In this document: positions 1 through 7,104 of the stretch, piece by piece
Position numbering within the stretch: the first letter of the stretch is position 1
Layout of the letters: each line of letters opens with the position of its first letter
DNA from: Methanobacterium sp.
Lineage (GTDB): Archaea; Methanobacteriota; Methanobacteria; Methanobacteriales; Methanobacteriaceae
DNA: 11,473 nucleotides
NCBI GenBank assembly: GCA_009712615.1
Contig: WASR01000188.1
Span: 1 to 11,473 of the forward strand
Direction: 5' to 3'
The notes under the pieces: model-generated
What the model was told of the DNA's origin: nothing
Databases searched by the model: none
The model's input: only the letters and a program-made list of their open reading frames with translations
Translations under genes and position numbers: made by a program

Positions 1-130
1 CTATTATTCTATATTTAATTGAAATAATAACATTTTTTGTGAATTATTTGGGATTTCTACGAACATTGGGGTCGTTATAAAATTTGTATGATCAATTCAT
101 TATTTTACAAATCTGATCTTGAAGTTGGAT
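1..130. other. Non-coding stretch downstream of the AEC gene
   Basis: No start-to-stop reading frame with a ribosome-binding site is visible here. The first 20 bases are very AT-rich. They include a 13-mer, TATTCTATATTTA at 5-17, that recurs exactly in the desulfurase promoter region at 8186-8198. Whatever gene lies further left is outside the window. Confidence 0.4.
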
Positions 131-149
131 TTAGAGTAGGTAGATCAGA
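112..149 (-). other. Perfect 8-bp inverted repeat over the AEC stop codon
   Basis: TCTGATCT at 112-119 pairs with AGATCAGA at 142-149 across a 22-nt loop that contains the transporter's TAA (131-133). On the minus strand the stem is followed by only a short T-containing stretch (TTTGTAAAAT), so it is a weak terminator candidate at best. It could protect the 3' end of the transcript or be chance. Confidence 0.25.
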
Positions 150-1033
150 ATAGGAAGAGTAATCATGCTTAGTACGGTGCTCATAAATATGCATGCAGCA
201 GCAGTTTTGATATCTAAATCATAACTAGCTGCTAACACTAAACTCAACATTGCTGATGGCATTCCAGCTTCAACAACTGTTACAGTACTATTAATATAAC
301 TGAAGCCAAGGATGGTAACAAGTACCAATGCTATTAAAGGAGATATTATCAGCCTTACAGTTGAAACAAATGTTGCTGCATCTAAATGGTTTTTTAATCC
401 TCCAACTTCTAGTGATAAACCCAAGGAGATCATTATTATCGGAATGGCTGCTCCACTTAGATATTTCAGCACATCTAAAGGTAGTGATCCAATATTCAAA
501 TGAAGGATGTTCACGGTTATTCCAAGTATTATTCCCCATAGCGGGGGGAATAACACTGTCCTTTTTATGATTGAACTGTACTTGCCGTCAAATAGCACGA
601 TAAAAAGTATTCCTAGACATAAAAAGAGAATAGTAGAACCCATATCAAAGAAAACAGCCCGTACCAAACCTGTATTTCCATAAACACCTAAAACAACGGG
701 ATATCCTAAAAAACCGGAGTTAAATAATGTTGAAGTACCTACCAGAGTCCATCTTGTTTTTTTAGAGTAACCTCTATACTTGGCAAATAGGTAAACCACT
801 ATTCCTGATAGTGTTCCTGTTATCATGCAGATTGTTGTGATGGGAAGCAGGGTGTTGATGTTTGTAAGATCCGCACCATACATTGCAAGAAATATTAAAG
901 AAGGTATTGCAATGTTAACTACAATTTTGTTAAGAGTGGTTGAATCTTCAGGTTTAAGGAGGCCAATCTTTTTGGAAAAGTATCCAATAAGTATCATCAC
1001 TATGATGGCCAATATTGTTTCAGTAGAACTCAT
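131..1033 (-). CDS. AEC-family (auxin efflux carrier-like) membrane transporter
   Basis: This 300-residue, almost wholly hydrophobic protein has about ten predicted membrane segments. The first helix is at about residues 5-24, followed by the family-typical stretch LNKIVVNIAIPSLIF at about 34-48. A second region with proline and glycine in mid-helix lies near the C-terminus (EAGMPSAMLSLVLAA), as in the second half of Mem_trans/AEC carriers. Members move small organic anions such as malate, malonate or, in plants, auxin; no substrate can be read from this sequence. Length is normal for a prokaryotic AEC protein. The ATG at 1033 is preceded by only a weak Shine-Dalgarno (GAGAT about 5 nt upstream). 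It lies 106 nt downstream of radA on the same strand, behind a T-rich terminator, so it is probably its own transcription unit. Family assignment is firm; role and substrate are unknown. Confidence 0.85.
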   Translation of the reverse strand: MSSTETILAIIVMILIGYFSKKIGLLKPEDSTTLNKIVVNIAIPSLIFLAMYGADLTNINTLLPITTICMITGTLSGIVVYLFAKYRGYSKKTRWTLVGTSTLFNSGFLGYPVVLGVYGNTGLVRAVFFDMGSTILFLCLGILFIVLFDGKYSSIIKRTVLFPPLWGIILGITVNILHLNIGSLPLDVLKYLSGAAIPIIMISLGLSLEVGGLKNHLDAATFVSTVRLIISPLIALVLVTILGFSYINSTVTVVEAGMPSAMLSLVLAASYDLDIKTAAACIFMSTVLSMITLPILIYLL

Positions 1034-1115
1034 TTTATCTCAAGTAATTCCATAAATTTCTGTAATATTAAGAATTTAAAAACGTATTATTTTTTCATAA
1101 ATAATTGGACTAATT

Positions 1116-1128
1116 AAAAATAAAAAAT
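1116..1128 (-). terminator. Oligo-T terminator of radA
   Basis: Read on the minus strand, T6-A-T5 follows the radA stop codon by about 12-20 nt. Archaeal RNA polymerase terminates at such U-tracts without needing a hairpin. It separates radA from the AEC transporter gene downstream. Confidence 0.6.
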
Positions 1129-1139
1129 AAATGGGAATA

Positions 1140-2075
1140 TTAATCCGAAATTCCCTCTGTAATCACCTTGAATACAGCTTCTCCTTCTGGTAAGTGAGGG
1201 CTGTCAACAAGCCTGGCGATTCTTTTACCAGCAAGACCTTTCTTAAGCCAGATCCTATATGTTGCAGCATGACCTAAGACATGTCCTCCTATAGCCTTTG
1301 TTGGGCTGCCGAAAAATGCGTCGGGTTTGGACTGCACCTGGTTAGTTACAAAAACTGCAACGTTGTAGGTGTTGGCAATGTTTGAAAGGGTGTGTAAATG
1401 TTGATTCAATTTCTGTTGTCTAGTTGCTAAAGATTCTCTTCCAACGTATTCTGCACGGAAGTGGGCTGTTAATGAATCTACAATGACTAGTTTAACATTT
1501 GCACCACTTTGAATCAATTCATTGACTTTATCTGCCATTAAAATTTGATGACTGGAGTTGAATGCCCTGGCGATATGGATATTGGTCAGAACTTCCTCCA
1601 CATCGAGTTCAAAGCCTTCTGCTATTTGTTTTATCCTTTCAGGCCTGAAAGTGTTTTCTGTATCGATGAACACGCACTGTCCACCTAAACCTCCTTTTTC
1701 AGGGGGTAGTTGCACAGTAACTGCAAGTTCATGGGAAATTTGACTCTTTCCTGAACCAAATTCTCCAAAAACTTCGGTTATGGACTGAGTTTCAATTCCT
1801 CCTCCTATGAGTTCATCCAGTCCTGTACTGCCGGTGGTTATCCTACCAACATCTTTCCTTCTTTCCATAACATCCATGGCAGTTTCAAAGTCTATTTGTT
1901 CAGACTTCCTCGCAGCTTCAATTACTTTTTCAGCTACTCCTTCACCTATTTCAGCTTTAACACTCAATTCTTTAGCAGTTGCTGTTGCGAGCCTCATCAT
2001 ATCTGCAAAACCAGCATCTCTTAATTTTTGAGCTGTTTTTTCCCCTACATTTGGTAATTCTTCAAGTTCTACCAT
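1140..2075 (-). CDS. radA: DNA repair and recombination protein RadA
   Basis: This is the archaeal RecA/Rad51-family recombinase, which forms ATP-dependent filaments on single-stranded DNA and drives strand exchange. From the chosen start it has 311 residues, the usual family length. A helix-hairpin-helix N-domain ([12 protein letters not shown], residues 7-18) is followed by the FETA polymerisation motif (63-66). Walker A is GEFGSGKS (104-111) and Walker B is LVIVD (196-200). The DNA-binding loop region [12 protein letters not shown] (245-256) and the conserved [12 protein letters not shown] (263-274) follow. The frame is open 19 codons further upstream (to 2132). The ATG at 2075 is preferred because it begins the canonical [11 protein letters not shown] and has a strong AGGAGAT Shine-Dalgarno 5 nt upstream. 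It lies 177 nt downstream of rpa on the same strand. No oligo-T lies between them on this strand, so read-through from rpa is possible. Confidence 0.97.
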   Translation of the reverse strand: MVELEELPNVGEKTAQKLRDAGFADMMRLATATAKELSVKAEIGEGVAEKVIEAARKSEQIDFETAMDVMERRKDVGRITTGSTGLDELIGGGIETQSITEVFGEFGSGKSQISHELAVTVQLPPEKGGLGGQCVFIDTENTFRPERIKQIAEGFELDVEEVLTNIHIARAFNSSHQILMADKVNELIQSGANVKLVIVDSLTAHFRAEYVGRESLATRQQKLNQHLHTLSNIANTYNVAVFVTNQVQSKPDAFFGSPTKAIGGHVLGHAATYRIWLKKGLAGKRIARLVDSPHLPEGEAVFKVITEGISD

Positions 2076-2146
2076 TTCAATCTCCTTTAAGCATTTATTA
2101 TATTCAAATAAGTTATTTAATGAACTAAACAAATATTCAACATTTG

Positions 2147-2155
2147 TAAATTATA
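2147..2155 (-). promoter_or_regulatory. Candidate TATA box for radA
   Basis: On the minus strand this reads TATAATTTA, inside the 177-nt rpa-radA spacer. A start site about 25 nt downstream would leave a leader of roughly 50 nt before the radA ATG. The spacer is AT-rich throughout, so this is one of several possible boxes. Confidence 0.3.
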
Positions 2156-2252
2156 GTTACATTTTTTTTAATCTTATATCCATTTTGAAGATCAGTTGAC
2201 TGGTTCAAAGTGGTATGTGTTAATATGTTTTTGTAGTAGGTGGATTTAATTA

Positions 2253-4634
2253 TTATAATTTTATATCCACCAGTTTTTTGGCATTGAGCCTGATTTCTTC
2301 GTTGTACTCATCGAAACTGGCATCTGCAATCACAGTGATTTCGTGCCCAACAAGTTCTGAGACTTTATCCTCGAGTGATCCTTCATCTCCAGTTTTTTGG
2401 ATAACATCTATGACTTCATTTATTTTCATTCCAACTAATTCCTCTGCAGCTGCACTGAAAAATGTAACTCGCATCGTTCCGGTACTATCTTCAATCACGC
2501 AAGGAACTATCATCAAGTACCTTGGTTCTTCGATTTCCTCACCACAGATTTCACATTCGTAGGAATTGTCTATGAGTGTCAACCTTTTGTTACAGTTGGG
2601 ACACATTTCATAGAGTATTCTGTTTCCATAGGCTTCAATGATCTCTCCAGTTACCTTTATGTTTCGGTCTTCTTCTTCAATATCATCGATCTTCTTGGTT
2701 TTGTAGATCATTTCCTTTATATCATCAAAAGATGGGAGTTTTCCAGATTCATCTGCTGTTGCCTTGGTTACTAAAGTGTTTCTACCGACACTAATTTCTA
2801 TGTGATCGTCGCGCATACTGATACGTGGATTTTCAATTTTTATGGCGTCTCCTGTGTTCAATGACATTTCTGCCTTGTCATCCCAGAAGGACGATCTTAA
2901 AACTCCTGTACCATCAGCTATTTCCACGGTTCTAACCAGGCCTTTGCTGCCATCTCCCCTCTGGAATTCATTTGGATCGTAAAGGTTAACCACTCTTCCA
3001 ACTATTCTAACATTTCTTTCATCTTCATTCAATTGACTTATGGTTTTTGTGGAGTACAGTGAGTCTTCTATTTCACTCATACTTGGAAGGCTGTCAATTT
3101 CTTCTGGAGTAGGATCAACTATTCTTGCAGTTCTGCCAATGCTCAGATCCATGTTGTAGTTACCAAGTCGGGTTCGGGCGTTTTCAATTTTGATTGGTTT
3201 TCCCTCATTAAAAGCAAAATCTGCTTTATCGTCCCAGAAAGATGATCTTATTACTCCAGTACCATCTCCTAGCTCAACTGTCCTAACTTTACCAGTGGTT
3301 CCATCGTCCCTATTAAATTCACTTGGATCGTAGGTTTTTATAATTCTGCCCACAACATCAATTTCCTCTCCTTCTTCATCCATTTCATGGATGGCAGATA
3401 TCTTGAGAGGTTTCAGATATTTTCCACATTCTTGAAGCTGTTTGCTTAAAGCAGAATCAATTTCTGGATTGATAATTATTTTAGTGTTCCAGTTGGTGTT
3501 TATTCTGTAGTCAGTACCAGAATATTCATCAAATTCAATGTTTCCGCCTATTAGTTTTATGATGTTTCCCTTTTCGATGTGCATGTTTGCATCATCGTTC
3601 CACAATGTTACCCTGATGGATCCAGTATCATCTTCCATCTCCAGAGATCTAACTTGGCCTGTGCTTTCATCGTTCCTCATGAATGTTATTGTGTCATATA
3701 CTTTGCATATTATCCCAATAACTGTTATATCGCGCATTTCATGGGCGTCACCAATTTTTAGGACCTTCTCTGAGTATTCAGGAAGATCAAACTCTCCTTT
3801 GATCATTCTTCCAATCCAGGAGTGTGTCAATGAAACTTCTCCATTTCTTGTTCTTCCAAGGGCACCTAGTATTTTTATTGAATCTCCTTCTTTGAGTTCT
3901 AAATCTTTTACAAGATTTGTGTCGTTGTTCCAAAGAGTGAACTGAATTTTGCCAGTTTTATCCTGAATCTCCATGGATAAAACCTTTCCTTCCTTTCCAT
4001 TTTTGTCGAAAGTTCTTATCCTAGGGATTCTGACAATTCTGGCTATTACATTTACTTGACTTTCTCCTTGAATGTCCTTGATATCAGTTATTTTATCATC
4101 ATATTTTGGGAAGGACTCATACTCTTCGCTGTCGAGCTTTTGAATGTTTGAGTCCAATTTCATGTGTAGTTCATCTTCACGGAATCCCTGTTTGACTTCA
4201 GCATTGTTTATTTTTATTACATCTCCTTCAGTCACTTTTTTTAGGAATTTAATATTTTCAGTCCAAAGAACAACACGAATTTCTCCGGTATCATCTGTTA
4301 TTATCATATTGGCAAGTTTACCTTCCCTGCCCTTCTTGCTGGTGAATTTTTTAACATTCGAAATATGCATTATTCTCCCGGTAACACTGATGTTGTCGCT
4401 ACCAGTTTGGAGTTCTGTTATTTTATGTGCCTCGTTCGCTTCAGATAAAGGCTTGTTCTCTTCATTAATATATTCTCCAATGATTGTACGGGCTATATCA
4501 AGCTCGCTCATGAAGCTCACATCTTCATAATCATGCTTTCTTTCTTCCATTTTTTTTAAGAAATCATCGTATGAGATTTTATCCTTAATCTTTTCATATT
4601 CACTCTTAATTTCCTGGCTAATCTCGTGGCTCAT
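2253..4634 (-). CDS. rpa: Replication protein A, single-stranded DNA-binding, six OB folds and a zinc finger
   Basis: This is the archaeal RPA70-like protein that coats single-stranded DNA in replication, repair and recombination. From the chosen start it has 793 residues. After a helical N-terminus (1-75) come OB folds at about 80-167, 192-278, 300-388, 421-508 and 538-626. Each carries the G-x-V/I-R-x-x-x-W signature (for example TGEIRVVLW, TGVIRSSFW). A sixth OB unit (about 656-793) is interrupted by a zinc finger CX2C-X12-CX2C (C678, C681, C694, C697), as in eukaryotic DBD-C. Folds 4 and 5 are about 52% identical over 80 residues, suggesting a recent internal duplication. The frame is open to 4733, but the ATG at 4634 has a GTGAGGG site upstream, and the 33 residues before it look like translated intergenic sequence. 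rpa sits upstream of radA and divergent from the MarR gene. Confidence 0.95.
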   Translation of the reverse strand: MSHEISQEIKSEYEKIKDKISYDDFLKKMEERKHDYEDVSFMSELDIARTIIGEYINEENKPLSEANEAHKITELQTGSDNISVTGRIMHISNVKKFTSKKGREGKLANMIITDDTGEIRVVLWTENIKFLKKVTEGDVIKINNAEVKQGFREDELHMKLDSNIQKLDSEEYESFPKYDDKITDIKDIQGESQVNVIARIVRIPRIRTFDKNGKEGKVLSMEIQDKTGKIQFTLWNNDTNLVKDLELKEGDSIKILGALGRTRNGEVSLTHSWIGRMIKGEFDLPEYSEKVLKIGDAHEMRDITVIGIICKVYDTITFMRNDESTGQVRSLEMEDDTGSIRVTLWNDDANMHIEKGNIIKLIGGNIEFDEYSGTDYRINTNWNTKIIINPEIDSALSKQLQECGKYLKPLKISAIHEMDEEGEEIDVVGRIIKTYDPSEFNRDDGTTGKVRTVELGDGTGVIRSSFWDDKADFAFNEGKPIKIENARTRLGNYNMDLSIGRTARIVDPTPEEIDSLPSMSEIEDSLYSTKTISQLNEDERNVRIVGRVVNLYDPNEFQRGDGSKGLVRTVEIADGTGVLRSSFWDDKAEMSLNTGDAIKIENPRISMRDDHIEISVGRNTLVTKATADESGKLPSFDDIKEMIYKTKKIDDIEEEDRNIKVTGEIIEAYGNRILYEMCPNCNKRLTLIDNSYECEICGEEIEEPRYLMIVPCVIEDSTGTMRVTFFSAAAEELVGMKINEVIDVIQKTGDEGSLEDKVSELVGHEITVIADASFDEYNEEIRLNAKKLVDIKL
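2278..2634 (-). other. Zinc-finger-bearing OB6 region of RPA
   Basis: This segment encodes about residues 667-785 of RPA. The four cysteines (C678, C681, C694, C697) are inserted in an OB fold whose later strands read EDSTGTMRVTFF. In eukaryotic RPA70 the equivalent zinc-ribbon-containing fold (DBD-C) supports trimerisation and DNA binding. Equating this domain with DBD-C is an inference from the arrangement. Confidence 0.7.
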
Positions 4635-4664
4635 TTGGGTTCCCTCACTCAAATATTTCTTATC

Positions 4665-4716
4665 CTTATATATCAATATGTCATCAATATAATTTTGTAT
4701 TAACTGTATATAATAA
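4665..4716 (-). promoter_or_regulatory. Candidate rpa promoter elements
   Basis: Two minus-strand TATA-like elements lie upstream of rpa: TTATTATATAC (4706-4716) and TTGATATATAAG (4665-4676). The first would give a leader of about 50 nt. The second would give an almost leaderless message, although a Shine-Dalgarno is present at 4642-4648. The distal element is therefore more likely. Confidence 0.3.
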
Positions 4717-4740
4717 ATTATTACAATACTCAACTAAACA

Positions 4741-4770
4741 TTTTTATAATAGTTAGTTAGATAAAACTAT
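4741..4770 (+). promoter_or_regulatory. marR-leu promoter with overlapping inverted repeat
   Basis: TTTTTATAAT at 4741-4750 is a plausible TATA box with a start site near 4772, leaving a short leader that includes the GGAGG at 4780-4784. ATAGTT (4749-4754) and AACTAT (4765-4770) form a 6-bp inverted repeat with a 10-bp spacer, so the half-sites are 16 bp (about 1.5 helical turns) apart. It lies between the TATA box and the likely start site, where a MarR dimer could block transcription. AGTTAGTTAG (4751-4760) is a short tandem repeat in the same place. Operator function is inferred. Confidence 0.35.
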
Positions 4771-4794
4771 ATATTCTATGGAGGATTAAAGAAA

Positions 4795-5217
4795 ATGAAT
4801 CAGGAGCTCGAAATTGTAGAATCGATGGATAAACTTGCGAACATTATGCAAAAATTTCAAACTGAGCTTTTAACAGGTGAATTAAAGAAATACACTCTTA
4901 GACAACTTTACTACATTGAGTTGATAGACAAAAATGAAAATATTAGTATTTCAGAAATATCCAGAATGCTTGATCTAAAAAAATCAACTGTTTCAATAGC
5001 AGTAAATCAACTTATTGAGCAGAATATAGTTAGTAAAATACAATCTGCTGATGATAAGCGGTTTTATTTCTTAAAACTTACTGATAAAGGAAATGAGATC
5101 ATGCAAATGCATAGACAGGTTCACAGGAACACCATAAAGAAAATATTAACCATACTGGATCAGAATGAAGTTGAAAAATTCATAGAAATTGTAAATAAAA
5201 TCAATCAAGTTAGCTGA
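4795..5217 (+). CDS. MarR-family winged-helix transcriptional regulator
   Basis: This 140-residue protein has the MarR layout. N-terminal and C-terminal helices form the dimer interface. Between them is a winged helix-turn-helix: ISISEISRMLDLKKSTVSIAV (about 50-70, recognition helix about 63-75), then the wing SADDKRFYFLKLTDKG (about 84-99) with the family D-x-R contact as DDKR. MarR proteins usually repress their own gene and neighbours, released by a small ligand or oxidation. There is no cysteine, so a thiol redox switch is unlikely. The ATG follows GGAGG by 10 nt. leuC starts 34 nt after its stop with no terminator, so it is probably co-transcribed with, and may regulate, the leucine genes. 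Ligand unknown. Confidence 0.88.
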   Translation: MNQELEIVESMDKLANIMQKFQTELLTGELKKYTLRQLYYIELIDKNENISISEISRMLDLKKSTVSIAVNQLIEQNIVSKIQSADDKRFYFLKLTDKGNEIMQMHRQVHRNTIKKILTILDQNEVEKFIEIVNKINQVS

Positions 5218-5251
5218 TTTAATGATAAATAGACGTTAGGAGGAATTAAAG

Positions 5252-6502
5252 ATGGGAATGACTATGGCAGAGAAGATACTGGCAAAAGCATCAGATAAAA
5301 GCGTTGTAGAAGCAGGAGAAATCGTAATGGCGAACATAGATATAGCCATGACCCATGATTTAACTGGACCATTATCAGTCGAATCATTTGAGAAGATAGG
5401 TGTGGAAGATGTGTGGGATCCTGAAAAAATTGTGGTGGTATTTGATCACCAGGTTCCGGCAGATTCCCTAGATGCTGTAGGAAATCACATGATCATGCGA
5501 AAATTTGTTGAAGAACAAAAAATTAACAACTTCTACGATGTTAGAGAAGGAGTTTGTCATCAGGTACTCCCTGAAAAGGGGCATGTTCTTCCAGGTGAAG
5601 TAATTGTTGGAACTGATTCACACACATGTACACACGGTGCTTTAGGTGCATTTTCAACAGGGATCGGATCAACAGATATGGCCATGGTATTTGCTACTGG
5701 CAAATTATGGTTCAAGATACCAGAAACAATTAAATTTGATATAACAGGTCAACTCAAGGACAACGTGTTTGCAAAAGATGTGGTACTCAACATAATAGGA
5801 AAAATAGGGGCTGATGGAGCAACTTACAAAGCATGTGAATTCGGTGGCGAAGCAACCCGTGCCATGTCAATATCTGATAGAATGGTGATGTGTAATATGG
5901 CCATTGAAATGGGAGGTAAGACGGGGCTTGTTGAGCCTGATCAAAAAACCATAAACTACCTCAAGGGAAGAACAACCAAAAACTACGAAATAATGAAGAC
6001 AGACGGCGATGCAAAATCTCTAGAAACTGTACATATTGATGTTGATGATCTTGAACCACAAATTGCCTGTCCACATAACGTTGATAACGTAAAACCTGTT
6101 TCAGAGGTTGAAGGCACACACATTGATCAGATATTCCTTGGATCTTGTACTAATGGAAGAATAAGTGATCTAAGGACAGCAGCCAAGATCATGAAGGGGA
6201 AGGAAGTTGCCATGGGTGTTAGAATGCTTGTAATTCCTGCATCAAGGGAAGTTTATACGAAAGCGCTGGATGAAGGACTTTTAAGAACCTTTGTGGATGC
6301 TGGGGCGCTGGTGTGTAATCCTTGTTGCGGACCATGCCTAGGAGGGCATGTTGGGCTCATTGGACCTGGAGAGGTCAGCCTTTCAACTTCCAACAGAAAC
6401 TTTAAGGGAAGACAAGGAAGTCCAGAAGCTGAAGTTTACCTGAGTTCTGCAGCAGTTGCCGCAGCATCAGCAGTAACAGGAAAGATAACAGATCCAAGAT
6501 AA
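5252..6502 (+). CDS. leuC: 3-isopropylmalate dehydratase, large subunit (or homoaconitase large subunit)
   Basis: This is the large subunit of the aconitase-family hydro-lyase that isomerises 2-isopropylmalate to 3-isopropylmalate in leucine synthesis. At 416 residues it is the short archaeal/bacterial LeuC type, which pairs with a separate small subunit. Visible motifs are FDHQVP (64-69), [10 protein letters not shown] (120-129), GSCTNGR (C299) and [11 protein letters not shown] (355-365). The [4Fe-4S] ligands should be C299, C359 and C362. C358 stands where the family usually has glycine (NPGCGPC). An AGGAGG 8 nt upstream fixes the ATG at 5252 over Met codons 3 and 5. The homologous homoaconitase of coenzyme B synthesis is very similar and often misannotated. 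The call as LeuC rests on the partner's specificity loop and on leuB next door. Confidence 0.88.
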   Translation: MGMTMAEKILAKASDKSVVEAGEIVMANIDIAMTHDLTGPLSVESFEKIGVEDVWDPEKIVVVFDHQVPADSLDAVGNHMIMRKFVEEQKINNFYDVREGVCHQVLPEKGHVLPGEVIVGTDSHTCTHGALGAFSTGIGSTDMAMVFATGKLWFKIPETIKFDITGQLKDNVFAKDVVLNIIGKIGADGATYKACEFGGEATRAMSISDRMVMCNMAIEMGGKTGLVEPDQKTINYLKGRTTKNYEIMKTDGDAKSLETVHIDVDDLEPQIACPHNVDNVKPVSEVEGTHIDQIFLGSCTNGRISDLRTAAKIMKGKEVAMGVRMLVIPASREVYTKALDEGLLRTFVDAGALVCNPCCGPCLGGHVGLIGPGEVSLSTSNRNFKGRQGSPEAEVYLSSAAVAAASAVTGKITDPR

Positions 6503-6536
6503 TGAATTATTAAAGAAAGCAAGGATAGGTGTTTGA

Positions 6537-7034
6537 ATGAAAGGAAAAGTCTGGAAATTTGGTGATGATGTAGATACAGATATCATAATACCTGGAAGAT
6601 ATTTGGTTTTAAGGGATGAAAAGGAATTAGCAGCATGTGTAATGGAAGGATGTGATCCTGATTTCTCTGAGAAGGTATCTGAAGGTGATATCATTGTTGC
6701 AGGAAAAAATTTTGGATGTGGATCATCAAGGGAACATGCTCCAATAGCCATCAAAGGTGCCGGAGTAGCTGCTGTAGTTGCAGAATCCTTTGCCAGAATA
6801 TTCTACAGAAACTCTATTAACATAGGTCTGCCCTTAATTGAAGCGAAAAATGTATCTAAAAATGTTTCAGAGGGGGATATAATAGAAATTGATGTAGACA
6901 AAGGAATTTTAAAAGATTTAGATACATCTGAGGAATTTGAAATTAAACCACTCCCAGAGTTCATGCTTGGAATAATGAATGAGGGCGGTTTAATAAATTA
7001 TCTTAAAAATCATATTGGAGAAATTAAGGGATAA
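6537..7034 (+). CDS. leuD: 3-isopropylmalate dehydratase, small subunit
   Basis: This is the swivelling small subunit that completes the LeuCD active site and sets substrate specificity. It has 165 residues, the normal length. Motifs are KFGDDVDTDIIIPGRYL (7-23) and the active-site NFGCGSSREHA (58-68), then ARIFYRNSINIGL (86-98). The loop after the first motif reads YLVL (22-25). In the M. jannaschii pair studied by mutagenesis, homoaconitase has YLRT and isopropylmalate isomerase YLVY. The valine in the arginine position therefore favours isopropylmalate as substrate. The start has AGGTG 5 nt upstream and lies 34 nt after leuC. The stop codon sits inside a perfect 12-bp palindrome. Confidence 0.9.
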   Translation: MKGKVWKFGDDVDTDIIIPGRYLVLRDEKELAACVMEGCDPDFSEKVSEGDIIVAGKNFGCGSSREHAPIAIKGAGVAAVVAESFARIFYRNSINIGLPLIEAKNVSKNVSEGDIIEIDVDKGILKDLDTSEEFEIKPLPEFMLGIMNEGGLINYLKNHIGEIKG

Positions 7035-7077
7035 TTATCCTTTATTTCTCGTAAAATATTCAAATAATGCGGATAAT
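7029..7077. promoter_or_regulatory. Palindrome GGATAATTATCC plus a third half-site between leuD and leuB
   Basis: GGATAATTATCC at 7029-7040 is a perfect 12-bp palindrome spanning the last codons and stop of leuD. GGATAAT recurs at 7071-7077. A TATA-like AAAATATTC (7053-7061) lies between them and would place a transcript start near 7080-7085, just upstream of the leuB Shine-Dalgarno. This could be an operator and promoter for leuB. With no loop, the palindrome is not a good hairpin terminator. Confidence 0.3.
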
Positions 7078-7104
7078 GAGTATATTAACTTAAAGGTGTG
7101 GGAT

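Noticed and set aside
5..17. 13-mer TATTCTATATTTA shared exactly with 8186-8198
   Set aside because: Low-complexity AT sequence in an AT-rich genome; two copies in 11 kb are not significant on their own.
2076..2132. 19-codon N-terminal extension of RadA
   Set aside because: The canonical start at 2075 has a strong Shine-Dalgarno and matches the family N-terminus; the extension would bury that site in coding sequence.
2147..2186. Minus-strand GGATATAAGATTA in the rpa-radA spacer resembles the last codons of rpa (GGATATAAAATTA)
   Set aside because: The similarity is about 12 bases in AT-rich DNA with no extension on either side. It is not enough to call a duplicated gene end.
4635..4733. 33-codon N-terminal extension of RPA
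   Set aside because: The residues are AT-rich translated promoter sequence with no family similarity, and the ATG at 4634 has its own ribosome-binding site.
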